Assembly: GCF_019127135.1 (NCBI RefSeq)
Contig: NZ_JAHOEA010000001.1
Coordinates: 62,001 to 126,000 of the forward strand
DNA: 64,000 nucleotides
Reading direction: 5' to 3'
From: Segatella copri
Lineage (GTDB): Bacteria; Bacteroidota; Bacteroidia; Bacteroidales; Bacteroidaceae
In this document: piece after piece, positions 17,029-24,327 of the stretch
Layout: the number at the start of each line of letters is the position of its first letter
How positions within the stretch are numbered: position 1 is the first letter of the stretch
Notes under the pieces: model-generated
What the model saw: only the letters and a program-made list of their open reading frames with translations
What the model was told of the DNA's origin: nothing
Databases searched by the model: none
Program-made: the position numbers and the translations under genes

Positions 17029-19341
17029 ATGAGGTTAATGATGAAATTTAAGATGAAACAAACTGCTTTGCTAATAGTATTACTATTATCTATAGGGTGG
17101 ATAAAAGCTGATGCAATGAATGAAAATAGAATTCATTGTGTGGTATTGAATACTCAAGGAAATCCAATACCATTTGCTAATGTGATGGTTTTTAAAAGTC
17201 TAAAAGATTCGATTCCTAGTAACATCTTGTCTGCTGATAATCAAGGAAATTTTAAGCTGGATATAGATGTGCCAATTTGGCTAAAAGTGTCTTGTATGGG
17301 GTATGAAACAGAAAGCCTAATCATAAGAAATGTAGATAGTAAAAGCGTTCAAATCAAACTAAGACCATCGGAAAACATGCTCAATGAGGTTACTGTAGAT
17401 GCTGATAATGTTTTCTTAAAAGACGATAAGATGGTGATTCTTCCTACTTCATTGCAAAAACGAAACGCCCATGATGGGTATAGTATGCTGTCACTAATGT
17501 CCATTCCTGGATTATATGTTGATGTTGTAGATAAGACCGTGTCAACTAGAGGAAATGGAACCTTGATATGCATTAATGGTCGTGAGGTGAAATCAGACGA
17601 AATCGCAACTCTAAATCCTCAGGATATTAAACGAATTGATTATTATAAAGATTTTTCGCCAGCCCATCCAACGGCTAGCTCTGTAATAGATTTTATCATG
17701 AAAGATAGAAATCATGGTGGACAATTATATTTAAACGGGAATCAAAACTTGAATCTACTGAAAGGTAATGATCTGTTGGATTGGAAGCACTACCGAAAGG
17801 GACAAGAATTTAATGTGCAGTTTTCCGATAACTATTTCCATTTTAAGCCAAAGGAGGGCGACAACTCCTTGGTTGGAATGCAACTTAATGATCGTACAGT
17901 ATTGAAGGATGATAAAATACTAGCATCACCTAAGCACAATAATGCTTTGACAGGTAAGCTTTCTTACTTGAAGCAATGGAAAAAAGATATGTTTCAAATA
18001 GCTGGGTATCTTAGTAAGAATCATGAGTGGTATCAAAAAAACATTCAAGAAATTTTTGATGGAGTTGATAGAACTTCAACAGATGTAAAGCATAAAGATT
18101 ATTCTTCTTATGCGTTGCAGTTGTATTATCAACGAAAAACAAAACAGTCAATTTTCAAGGTTAAGTTAAACGGTAGTTATAGTGAGACGGATTTGACAAG
18201 AAAGTATAACTCGTTAACTAATATAAACGCGGTTACAAATGAAAAGTTTTATCATGTTAGTCCAAGCGTGCTTTATGGATTACTTATAGGTAAGCAATTA
18301 GCATTTGTGGATGTCAATTACTCCTACGATCAAACGAAGAGTATTTATAATGAAAACGGCAAACTGTCTACGAATAAATTGAATTATGACCAAGCTATCA
18401 TTACCATTGGAGATAATATACAACTGGTATCTCATAAACTAAAGATAACTCCCCAGTTGTCGGAAAGAATAATGACGATAGATGATGGGAAAAATCCGTC
18501 TTATACTAAATTTTATTTGGTGCCATCTATGTTTTGGCAAGCGAATTTGGCTTCTCGTAAGACGTTAAGTGGTAACATAGGAGGCGGTGTGTATGACCCA
18601 CAGATAAAATATTATAATGACTCGGAGCAGACTTTGGATAAATACCAAGTTTTGAAAGGTAATACAGATATTAAGACGAGTAGTACTTTCCTGTCGAATA
18701 TAACATACAATAGTCTTCATAAATGGGGTATGATAGAGCTGTTTGCGCAATATGAAAATACAAGCAAACTCTTGTTTGAAAATGTGTATTATGATCAAGA
18801 AAGGGATTTGTTTGTTCATCGGTATGAAAATGGGGGACTTTATGAGCGACTTCTTATGAATGGTGCCATTCAGTATAATCTGATACCAAAAAGATTGAGC
18901 TGGTTGGGGACAGTTGAGTACACTTATAGTATTGAGAGAATATTCCCTTCGCTTACTAATAGTCAAGTGATGTTTGGAACTATATTTACGTATATATGTA
19001 AGAATGCAAATGCTAAAGTTGAGTTGTATTCTCCGACTTCTGTCCTTTCTATGGGAACGAGAATTAAAAATCCGATGTCATTAAAAATAGCACTGGGATA
19101 TAATTATAGGAATTGGCACTTTACGATAAATGCAAAGAATCCTTTTATGAATAATAAAACAACTATAGAGTACAATAGGGACAGGTATTATAAGAATTCA
19201 CACCAATATAGCCCACGTATTTCTACGAATATGTTTACTTTAGGTTGTAGTTATCGCATTTCGTATGGAAAGAAACACAATTTCCAAGATGTGGAATTAG
19301 ATAAAAAGGAACGTTCTGGTGTTTTGGAATATGATAAATAG
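17029..19341 (+). CDS. TonB-receptor-like outer-membrane beta-barrel protein
   Basis: This 770-residue protein has a signal peptide ending near IKADA. A CarboxypepD_reg-like domain (about residues 34-115, with NTQGNPIPFANVMV) is followed by LNEVTVDADNV and a plug-like segment (IPGLYVDVVDKTVSTRGNGT, residues about 160-215). The rest is an outer-membrane barrel of the OMP_b-brl type. It is shorter than SusC and has no SusD partner. Several in-frame ATGs (17029, 17038, 17041, 17053) are possible; all keep the signal peptide. It lies 20 bp after the precursor-like gene, so it could export, import or bind the peptide. Like its neighbours it is visibly more AT-rich than the flanking pectin genes. 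Confidence 0.82.
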   Translation: MRLMMKFKMKQTALLIVLLLSIGWIKADAMNENRIHCVVLNTQGNPIPFANVMVFKSLKDSIPSNILSADNQGNFKLDIDVPIWLKVSCMGYETESLIIRNVDSKSVQIKLRPSENMLNEVTVDADNVFLKDDKMVILPTSLQKRNAHDGYSMLSLMSIPGLYVDVVDKTVSTRGNGTLICINGREVKSDEIATLNPQDIKRIDYYKDFSPAHPTASSVIDFIMKDRNHGGQLYLNGNQNLNLLKGNDLLDWKHYRKGQEFNVQFSDNYFHFKPKEGDNSLVGMQLNDRTVLKDDKILASPKHNNALTGKLSYLKQWKKDMFQIAGYLSKNHEWYQKNIQEIFDGVDRTSTDVKHKDYSSYALQLYYQRKTKQSIFKVKLNGSYSETDLTRKYNSLTNINAVTNEKFYHVSPSVLYGLLIGKQLAFVDVNYSYDQTKSIYNENGKLSTNKLNYDQAIITIGDNIQLVSHKLKITPQLSERIMTIDDGKNPSYTKFYLVPSMFWQANLASRKTLSGNIGGGVYDPQIKYYNDSEQTLDKYQVLKGNTDIKTSSTFLSNITYNSLHKWGMIELFAQYENTSKLLFENVYYDQERDLFVHRYENGGLYERLLMNGAIQYNLIPKRLSWLGTVEYTYSIERIFPSLTNSQVMFGTIFTYICKNANAKVELYSPTSVLSMGTRIKNPMSLKIALGYNYRNWHFTINAKNPFMNNKTTIEYNRDRYYKNSHQYSPRISTNMFTLGCSYRISYGKKHNFQDVELDKKERSGVLEYDK

Positions 19342-19349
19342 TAATAATA

Positions 19350-19475
19350 ATGAGGCAGTTTGAAGCTTTAAATATAACCGAACTTTGTAGCTCGGCTTTG
19401 GAAAAACGTTATTTGGTTAGCTTTCAAAATTCTTTTTTTGAGGCTAACCAAGTAATGGTAGATTTGTTGGTGTGA
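19350..19475 (+). other. Short ORF (41 aa) after the barrel gene, possible gene fragment
   Basis: An ATG 8 bp after the barrel gene opens a 41-codon frame starting MRQFEALNITELC. The next frame continues as open sequence (19472-19720), so a frameshifted longer gene is possible. I recognise no family. It may be the remnant of a further operon gene. Confidence 0.3.
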
Positions 19476-19664
19476 CCTTGCAAATACTTGCTGAAGTGCT
19501 ATGTCAAGAAAATGGGTATTTGCTATCTTCTATGTGTATGAATTTGTCTCGTTCGCCAGTCTTGCTAATTGTAATCATCAATAAATCACCTTCTATAAAG
19601 TGTAAGACAAATTCGATTTGTCCGTGTTATTTGATAAGGATGATAATGCTAAGTAACAGTAAAA

Positions 19665-19709
19665 AACTTGGTGCAAATCTGCTTAGCATTTTGTACCAAG
19701 TTATTTTTT
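19665..19709 (+). terminator. Terminator of the RiPP-like operon
   Basis: AACTTGGT (19665-19672) pairs with ACCAAGTT (19695-19702), extended inward by CAAA/TTTG after one mismatch and followed by ATTTTTT. It is a good intrinsic terminator for + strand transcription. Confidence 0.75.
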
Positions 19710-19734
19710 ATCATTACTAAGGAGTTTGATAAGC

Positions 19735-19775
19735 TTTTGCAAGCCCTTTATTTAAGTAAGGAAGGACTTGCAAAA
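19735..19775 (-). terminator. Hairpin 3' of the GH28 gene
   Basis: TTTTGCAAG-C-CCTT (19735-19748) faces AAGG-A-CTTGCAAAA (19762-19775): 13 of 14 positions pair, and in - strand RNA the odd position becomes G.U. It lies 17 bp past the GH28 stop. The U-run is weak. Confidence 0.55.
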
Positions 19776-19791
19776 ACTTTATATGAGTTCT

Positions 19792-21366
19792 TTAGAAATC
19801 GAGGGTAATACCCTTCTCGTCAATCTTCTTATATGTCTTGTCGTTGACAGTTACATTCTTTGAGTTCTTGGCATCGAAGGTGTGGGTCTTTGCACTTACC
19901 TTGATGTTCTCAAGCTTCACGCCATCGGTACGGTTGATGACAATACCATGCTCTGCATTGTTTACCTCCATATCCTTGATGTGGATATTGCTTACCGGCA
20001 TCTCTGGAAGGCCGTTAAAGTAAGCTGCTCGACGGGCTGTACGGCAGATGACATGGTTGATGTCGATATTGCGGAAGCAAGGAGTTGTTTCATCTACCTT
20101 GAACTTCTGTACCTTCTGGCTCTTAGTCTCATCGCCATCGTTGAGAACTTCTACGGCAGACTTGCCACCGTAATAGAGATCGAAGGTGATGACATCTGTC
20201 TGGATATCAAACATTGACATGTTGTCGATGTAAATATTCTCTACTACGCCACCACGACCGCGGGTACTCTTGAAACGGAGACCTACATCGGTGCCGAGGA
20301 ACTGGCAGTCGCTCACCTTGATATTCTTCACACCACCGCTCATCTCGCTACCAACAACGAAACCGCCATGACCCTTGAATACGGTACAGCCGTTTACGAT
20401 GACATTCTCGCAAGGAATGCCGCGCTTTCTTCCGTCAGCATCCTTACCGCTCTTGATACAGATACCGTCATCGCCTACATCGAAAGTAGAGTTGACGATG
20501 AGTGCATTCTTGCAGCTCTCCAGGTCAAGGCCGTCACCATTCTGAGCGTATGAAGGGTTGCGAACCAATACATCTTCTATAAGAACGTTCTCGCACATCA
20601 GCGGATGAATGTTCCATGCAGGAGAGTTCTGGAAGATGACACCATTGAGCCAAACGTTCTTGCAGCTTACGAGACTGATCATTACCGGACGGAGGAAACG
20701 CTTGATCTCGTTCCACTCTTCTTCTGAAGCAGGAGTCTTAGGCACATTCATGTTGGCACTGTTGTCAGCCTTCAATGCACCCTCTGTTGGGAACCAGTAG
20801 TCAGCTCTCTTGAACGCACCGCCACGTGAAGTAATCTGCTTCCACTGTGCATCTGTAACCTTCTGCTTCTTCAAAGGACGCCAGTATTCTCCGTTTCCGT
20901 CGATGCATCCCTGACCGGTAATTGCCACGTTGGTAAGATTATGGCCAGAAATAGGCGACTGGCAGCGGCGTGTATCCAGACCCTCGAATGATGTATCTAT
21001 GAAAGGGTAGAGAGCATCATCTGGTGAGAAAAGGATGACAGCACCTTTTTCGAGATGCAGGTTGATGTTGCTCTTCAATACGATAGGACCTGTGAACCAT
21101 ACGCCCTGTGGAACGATGAGCTTACCGCCGCCTTTCTGAGTCAGCGCATCGATAGCCTTGGCAAAGGCTGTGGTACAGAGAGAAGAGCCATCGCCAATGG
21201 CACCAAAGTCCTTGAGATTTACCTCGTTGGCTGGGAATTGCGGACGGGTCACCTTCTCCATCTGGAATGGCAGATTCTCATATAGAGCATCATACTTTTT
21301 GATGTCGGTTGCCTGGGCACTTAGCGCCAACAAGCAAGCACATACCATGCTAAAAAATTTCTTCAT
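19792..21366 (-). CDS. Polygalacturonase-type glycoside hydrolase, family GH28
   Basis: GH28 enzymes hydrolyse galacturonic-acid linkages of pectin by inversion. The 524-residue product has a signal peptide to about SAQA and the early LKDFGAIGDGSSLCTTAF typical of bacterial GH28. It also has the catalytic motifs NGDGLDLESC, GDDGICIKSG and KGHGGFVVGSEMSGG, and RFKSTRGRGG. These supply the three Asp, the His and the RxK expected. It is probably periplasmic or exported. It has its own promoter and is separated from the SusC operon by the RiPP-like island, though both likely serve the same pectin locus. Confidence 0.92.
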   Translation of the reverse strand: MKKFFSMVCACLLALSAQATDIKKYDALYENLPFQMEKVTRPQFPANEVNLKDFGAIGDGSSLCTTAFAKAIDALTQKGGGKLIVPQGVWFTGPIVLKSNINLHLEKGAVILFSPDDALYPFIDTSFEGLDTRRCQSPISGHNLTNVAITGQGCIDGNGEYWRPLKKQKVTDAQWKQITSRGGAFKRADYWFPTEGALKADNSANMNVPKTPASEEEWNEIKRFLRPVMISLVSCKNVWLNGVIFQNSPAWNIHPLMCENVLIEDVLVRNPSYAQNGDGLDLESCKNALIVNSTFDVGDDGICIKSGKDADGRKRGIPCENVIVNGCTVFKGHGGFVVGSEMSGGVKNIKVSDCQFLGTDVGLRFKSTRGRGGVVENIYIDNMSMFDIQTDVITFDLYYGGKSAVEVLNDGDETKSQKVQKFKVDETTPCFRNIDINHVICRTARRAAYFNGLPEMPVSNIHIKDMEVNNAEHGIVINRTDGVKLENIKVSAKTHTFDAKNSKNVTVNDKTYKKIDEKGITLDF

Positions 21367-21413
21367 CTATTTTTTCGGTTTGTTGGGTTATTATATATAA
21401 GTTATTTCTTCTG

Positions 21414-21445
21414 CAAAGATAAATATTATCTTTTGAAAAGCCAAA
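21414..21445 (-). promoter_or_regulatory. GH28 promoter
   Basis: On the - strand TTTG (21445-21442), a 20-nt spacer and TATCTTTG (21421-21414) match the consensus. The start is expected near 21407, giving a leader of about 40 nt. Confidence 0.7.
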
Positions 21446-21544
21446 AATAGAAAGGCTTATTCTAAATAAATCGCTGTAAACGTTTTCGTGAAGTGGGGGA
21501 TATGATAAGATATAAGCGGATATATAATGATGTTATAAGTGCAT

Positions 21545-21560
21545 ATATATATAATAAGGT
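21545..21560 (+). repeat. ATATATATAATAAGGT copy near tRNA-Leu
   Basis: Exact copy of the 16-mer found also at 1715, 59217 and 50058 (-). It lies about 40 bp beyond the 3' end of the tRNA, on the opposite strand. Confidence 0.6.
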
Positions 21561-21601
21561 ATATAAACGAAAAAAGGAGAGAAGTGAACTTCTCTCCATC
21601 T

Positions 21602-21686
21602 TGGTACCCAGACCCGGGATCGAACCGGGATGGATTGCTCCACTGGTGTTTGAGACCAGCGCGTCTACCGATTCCGCCATCTGGGC
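21602..21686 (-). tRNA. tRNA-Leu (anticodon CAA)
   Basis: The - strand folds as a class II tRNA: acceptor GCCCAGA/TCTGGGT, anticodon stem CTGGT/ACCAG with loop CTCAAAC giving anticodon CAA, and a short variable arm. The T arm is CCCGGTTCGATCCCGGG, and a 3' CCA is encoded. It reads UUG leucine codons. Confidence 0.95.
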
Positions 21687-21842
21687 AAATACCACTTTGC
21701 TTATTTGCGGTTGCAAAGGTACTAATAATTTTTGAACTGACAAACTTTTTGGGAACTTTTTTTTCGAAAAATGCATTTTTGATGCAGAAACATTAAATTT
21801 TTGTTGTTTTTATAGTCCACTTTATTAAATTTCAAGAAAATC

Positions 21843-21874
21843 TTTGGCACTTTCACGGATAATCACTAACTTTA
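21843..21874 (+). promoter_or_regulatory. Promoter of the mannose-1-P guanylyltransferase gene
   Basis: TTTG (21843-21846), a 20-nt spacer and TAACTTTA (21867-21874, one mismatch to TAnnTTTG) lie about 40 bp before the ATG. Confidence 0.55.
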
Positions 21875-21915
21875 CAGATGAATTTAGAAAACCAACAAAA
21901 TATTAGACTCAAGAT

Positions 21916-23004
21916 ATGAAGAGTAACGGAAATAATTATTGTGTGATATTGGCAGGAGGTAAGGGACGCAGACTATGGCCTTGCAGCCGCAGCAACTATC
22001 CGAAGCAGTTTGTCGACTTCTTTGGAGTAGGGCGCACCCAGCTTCAGCAAACCTTTGACCGTATGGCAAAGATTGTGCCTGCCGACCATATATACATCAA
22101 CACAAATGAAGAATTTGTTCAGTTGGTAAAGGAACAGTTGCCTGAGGTTCCTGCAGAACGAATATTGGCGGAACCTATTCATCGCAACACGGCACCTAGC
22201 ATGGCATGGGCCAATCATCGCATCTCGATGCTCAATCCTGATGCCTGCATCATCGCAACTCCTTCGGATCAGGCTATCTTCAATGAAGATGCTTTCCGGG
22301 AGAACGTATTGGAAGGCCTGGCTTTTGTGGCTGAACATGACCGTTTCCTGACGATGGGTGTGAAGCCAACCCGTCCTGAACCTGGATATGGATATATTCA
22401 GATGGGCGAAGCTATCGGCAACGGATTATATAAGGTACAGTCGTTTACAGAAAAGCCGGAAAGAGAGTTTGCCAAGATTTTTGTAGAGAGCGGAGAATTC
22501 TATTGGAATACGGGTTTATTCCTTTCTAATGTGAAGTATCTGCGTGAGTGCTTCTGCAAGATTCTGCCTCCTGTACTCCGTGATTACGATAAACAGTATC
22601 CGGAATTCAGTGTGGAGACTGAGAACGCTTACATGAAGGAGAGTTTCTCTTCTTATCCGAATATCTCAGTAGATTTCGGCATCCTTGACAAGCCTAGCAA
22701 TGTCTATATGATGAAGTGTGACTTCGGTTGGGCTGATTTGGGTACCTGGCACAGTATCTACGAGGCGATGCAGAAGAGCAGCGATGACAACGTGGTGATT
22801 GACAGCGATGTGATGATGGAGAATTGTCACAATAATGTGATCAAGTTGCCTAAAGGAAAACTGGCTGTATTGAACGGACTGGATGGATTCATCGTGGCAG
22901 AGAAAGACAATGTATTGCTGGTATGCAAGAAAGAAGATTCTTCTGCCCTGGTTCGCAAATATGTGAACGAGGTACAGATGAAGAAAGGCGAAGAGTTTGT
23001 TTAA
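21916..23004 (+). CDS. manC: Mannose-1-phosphate guanylyltransferase
   Basis: This enzyme makes GDP-mannose from mannose-1-phosphate and GTP, feeding glycan and GDP-fucose synthesis. The 362-residue product has the nucleotidyltransferase signature AGGKGRRLWPCSRSNYPKQF, ERILAEPIHRNTAP, the FTEKP motif and WNTGLF. It ends after the guanylyltransferase and left-handed helix parts, with no cupin isomerase domain. It is thus the monofunctional type. It stands alone between a tRNA and a strong bidirectional terminator. The symbol manC is used by function; other names exist. Confidence 0.93.
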   Translation: MKSNGNNYCVILAGGKGRRLWPCSRSNYPKQFVDFFGVGRTQLQQTFDRMAKIVPADHIYINTNEEFVQLVKEQLPEVPAERILAEPIHRNTAPSMAWANHRISMLNPDACIIATPSDQAIFNEDAFRENVLEGLAFVAEHDRFLTMGVKPTRPEPGYGYIQMGEAIGNGLYKVQSFTEKPEREFAKIFVESGEFYWNTGLFLSNVKYLRECFCKILPPVLRDYDKQYPEFSVETENAYMKESFSSYPNISVDFGILDKPSNVYMMKCDFGWADLGTWHSIYEAMQKSSDDNVVIDSDVMMENCHNNVIKLPKGKLAVLNGLDGFIVAEKDNVLLVCKKEDSSALVRKYVNEVQMKKGEEFV

Positions 23005-23027
23005 GCAAGAATTTATGGAATATAGAT

Positions 23028-23066
23028 AGAAAAAGAGCTGCGAAGCATATTCGCAGCTCTTTTTCT
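23028..23066. terminator. Bidirectional terminator between manC and the HIT gene
   Basis: A perfect 17-bp stem (23028-23044 with 23050-23066) around the 5-nt loop GCATA has A-tracts and T-tracts at its base. It can therefore terminate the + strand manC and the convergent - strand HIT gene. Confidence 0.92.
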
Positions 23067-23084
23067 GTTTGAAACTTCTTGCAT

Positions 23085-23486
23085 TTAAAGTTTCTTGAAT
23101 TCCGTATAAATCTTATCAGCAATTTCCTTGAATTCTTCCTCTGTGAGCTTGAGATGCTCCTTGCGGAAGTTTACATCAGCCTCGCTGTTCATTGGGATGA
23201 GGTGGATATGGGCATGAGGAACCTCCAGACCCAATACTACCTGAGCTACCTTCTTGCATGGGAAGGCTGCCTTGATAGCCTTGGCTACCTTCTTGGCGAA
23301 AACCTCAAACTCAGCCAGGTCTGCATCCTCCATATCGAAGATGTAGTCCACTTCTTTGCGAGGAATTACCAGAGTATGACCTTTGCCGATAGGGCTAATG
23401 TCGAGGAAAGCATAGAACTTGTCGCTTTCTGCACACTTGTAGCTAGGAATCTCTCCTGCTGCAATCTTTGAAAAAATGCTTGCCAT
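23085..23486 (-). CDS. HIT family protein (histidine-triad nucleotide hydrolase)
   Basis: HIT proteins hydrolyse or transfer nucleoside phosphates such as adenosine 5'-phosphoramidate. The 133-residue product carries the histidine triad HAHIHLIP near the C-terminal third and the N-terminal ASIFSKIAAGEIPSYK typical of the Hint branch. Substrate is not predictable. It follows greA in the same direction but is separated by a terminator and an AT-rich stretch (23498-23531) of TTTATAATTAATAA-type repeats. Confidence 0.93.
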   Translation of the reverse strand: MASIFSKIAAGEIPSYKCAESDKFYAFLDISPIGKGHTLVIPRKEVDYIFDMEDADLAEFEVFAKKVAKAIKAAFPCKKVAQVVLGLEVPHAHIHLIPMNSEADVNFRKEHLKLTEEEFKEIADKIYTEFKKL

Positions 23487-23616
23487 AATCGCTAATCAAT
23501 TTATAATTAATAATTTATAATTTACAATTCATATTATATGATTCTCTTTTTGAAGTCGTTGCATCGGCAACTTTCATTTTCTATAGAGTATATCGGGGTG
23601 GCTTACATATAACATA

Positions 23617-23664
23617 AAAAGGAACCGTCATACGGGCATCGCTGCCGATATGATAGTTCCTTTT
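23617..23664 (-). terminator. greA terminator
   Basis: Stacked stems (AAAAGGAAC/GTTCCTTTT, then TCATA/TATGA, then GGCA/TGCC around TCGC) lie just after the greA stop. They are followed on the - strand by a U-rich tract. Confidence 0.8.
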
Positions 23665-23672
23665 ATTCCGTT

Positions 23673-24140
23673 TTATTCAAATGAAATCTTGTCGATGCGA
23701 AGATTGATGGTGCCGCGAGGAATCTTGATCTCTGCAACTTCACCTACCTTCTTGTTGAGCAATCCCTGTGCAATAGGAGTCTTGATGGAAATCTTGCCTT
23801 CCTTCAAGTTTGCCTCGCTCTCGCTCACGATGGTATAAGTCATCTTTGCCTTGTTAGCCATGTTGGTCATCTCTACCTTCGACATAATCTGCACGCTGTC
23901 GGTGCTGAGCTGCTTGGTATCGATAATCTTGGCCTCGGCAATGGTGAGCTTCAGGCGATTGATCTTATCTTCCAGATGAGCCTGTGCCTCTTTAGCGGCA
24001 TCATACTCAGAATTCTCACTTAAATCACCCTTGTCGCGGGCTTCAGCAATTGCGGCTGATGCCTTAGGGCGCTCTACAGATACGAGCTGTTTCAGCTCAG
24101 CTACGAGTTTGTCGTAGCCTTCTTGTGACATGTAAGCCAT
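23673..24140 (-). CDS. greA: Transcription elongation factor GreA
   Basis: GreA inserts its coiled coil into the RNA polymerase secondary channel and stimulates cleavage of backtracked RNA. The 155-residue product has the N-terminal coiled coil with the acidic tip DKGDLSENSEYDAAKEAQ, followed by the FKBP-like C-terminal domain (TPIAQGLLNKKVGEVAEIKIP). Its length is that of standard GreA. A consensus promoter sits 140 bp upstream with an intrinsic terminator between it and the start codon, suggesting attenuation in the leader. Confidence 0.96.
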   Translation of the reverse strand: MAYMSQEGYDKLVAELKQLVSVERPKASAAIAEARDKGDLSENSEYDAAKEAQAHLEDKINRLKLTIAEAKIIDTKQLSTDSVQIMSKVEMTNMANKAKMTYTIVSESEANLKEGKISIKTPIAQGLLNKKVGEVAEIKIPRGTINLRIDKISFE

Positions 24141-24185
24141 AATTTTCTTGTTGTTTTAATGTTATTAATAATCGGTTGGCAAGTA

Positions 24186-24230
24186 GCATAAAAAATAAAG
24201 AATTCCAGTGCCAGTGAAGCACCGGAATCC
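24186..24230 (-). terminator. Terminator in the greA leader (possible attenuator)
   Basis: In - strand RNA, 24230-24219 pairs with 24211-24200: 12 bp including two G.U. It closes on a 7-nt loop and is followed by a UUUAUUUUUUAU tract. It lies between the consensus promoter at 24280-24311 and the greA ATG at 24140. It could make a short leader RNA of about 85 nt, or simply end the upstream helicase transcript. Confidence 0.7.
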
Positions 24231-24279
24231 TATATCTTATATGTGTCTCTTGTTTATCCTTTTGTGTATAATTCGAATG

Positions 24280-24311
24280 CAAAGATAGAACTTTATTTCC
24301 GTATCACCAAA
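24280..24311 (-). promoter_or_regulatory. greA promoter
   Basis: TTTG (24311-24308), a 20-nt spacer and TATCTTTG (24287-24280) on the - strand, within 50 bp of the helicase stop. The start is expected near 24273. Confidence 0.75.
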
Positions 24312-24327
24312 TTTTTTGGGGGAAATT

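Noticed and set aside
19472..19720. 82-aa + strand frame after the barrel gene
   Set aside because: It starts at GTG, overlaps the terminator, and has no recognisable family; at most a frameshifted continuation of the 41-aa ORF.
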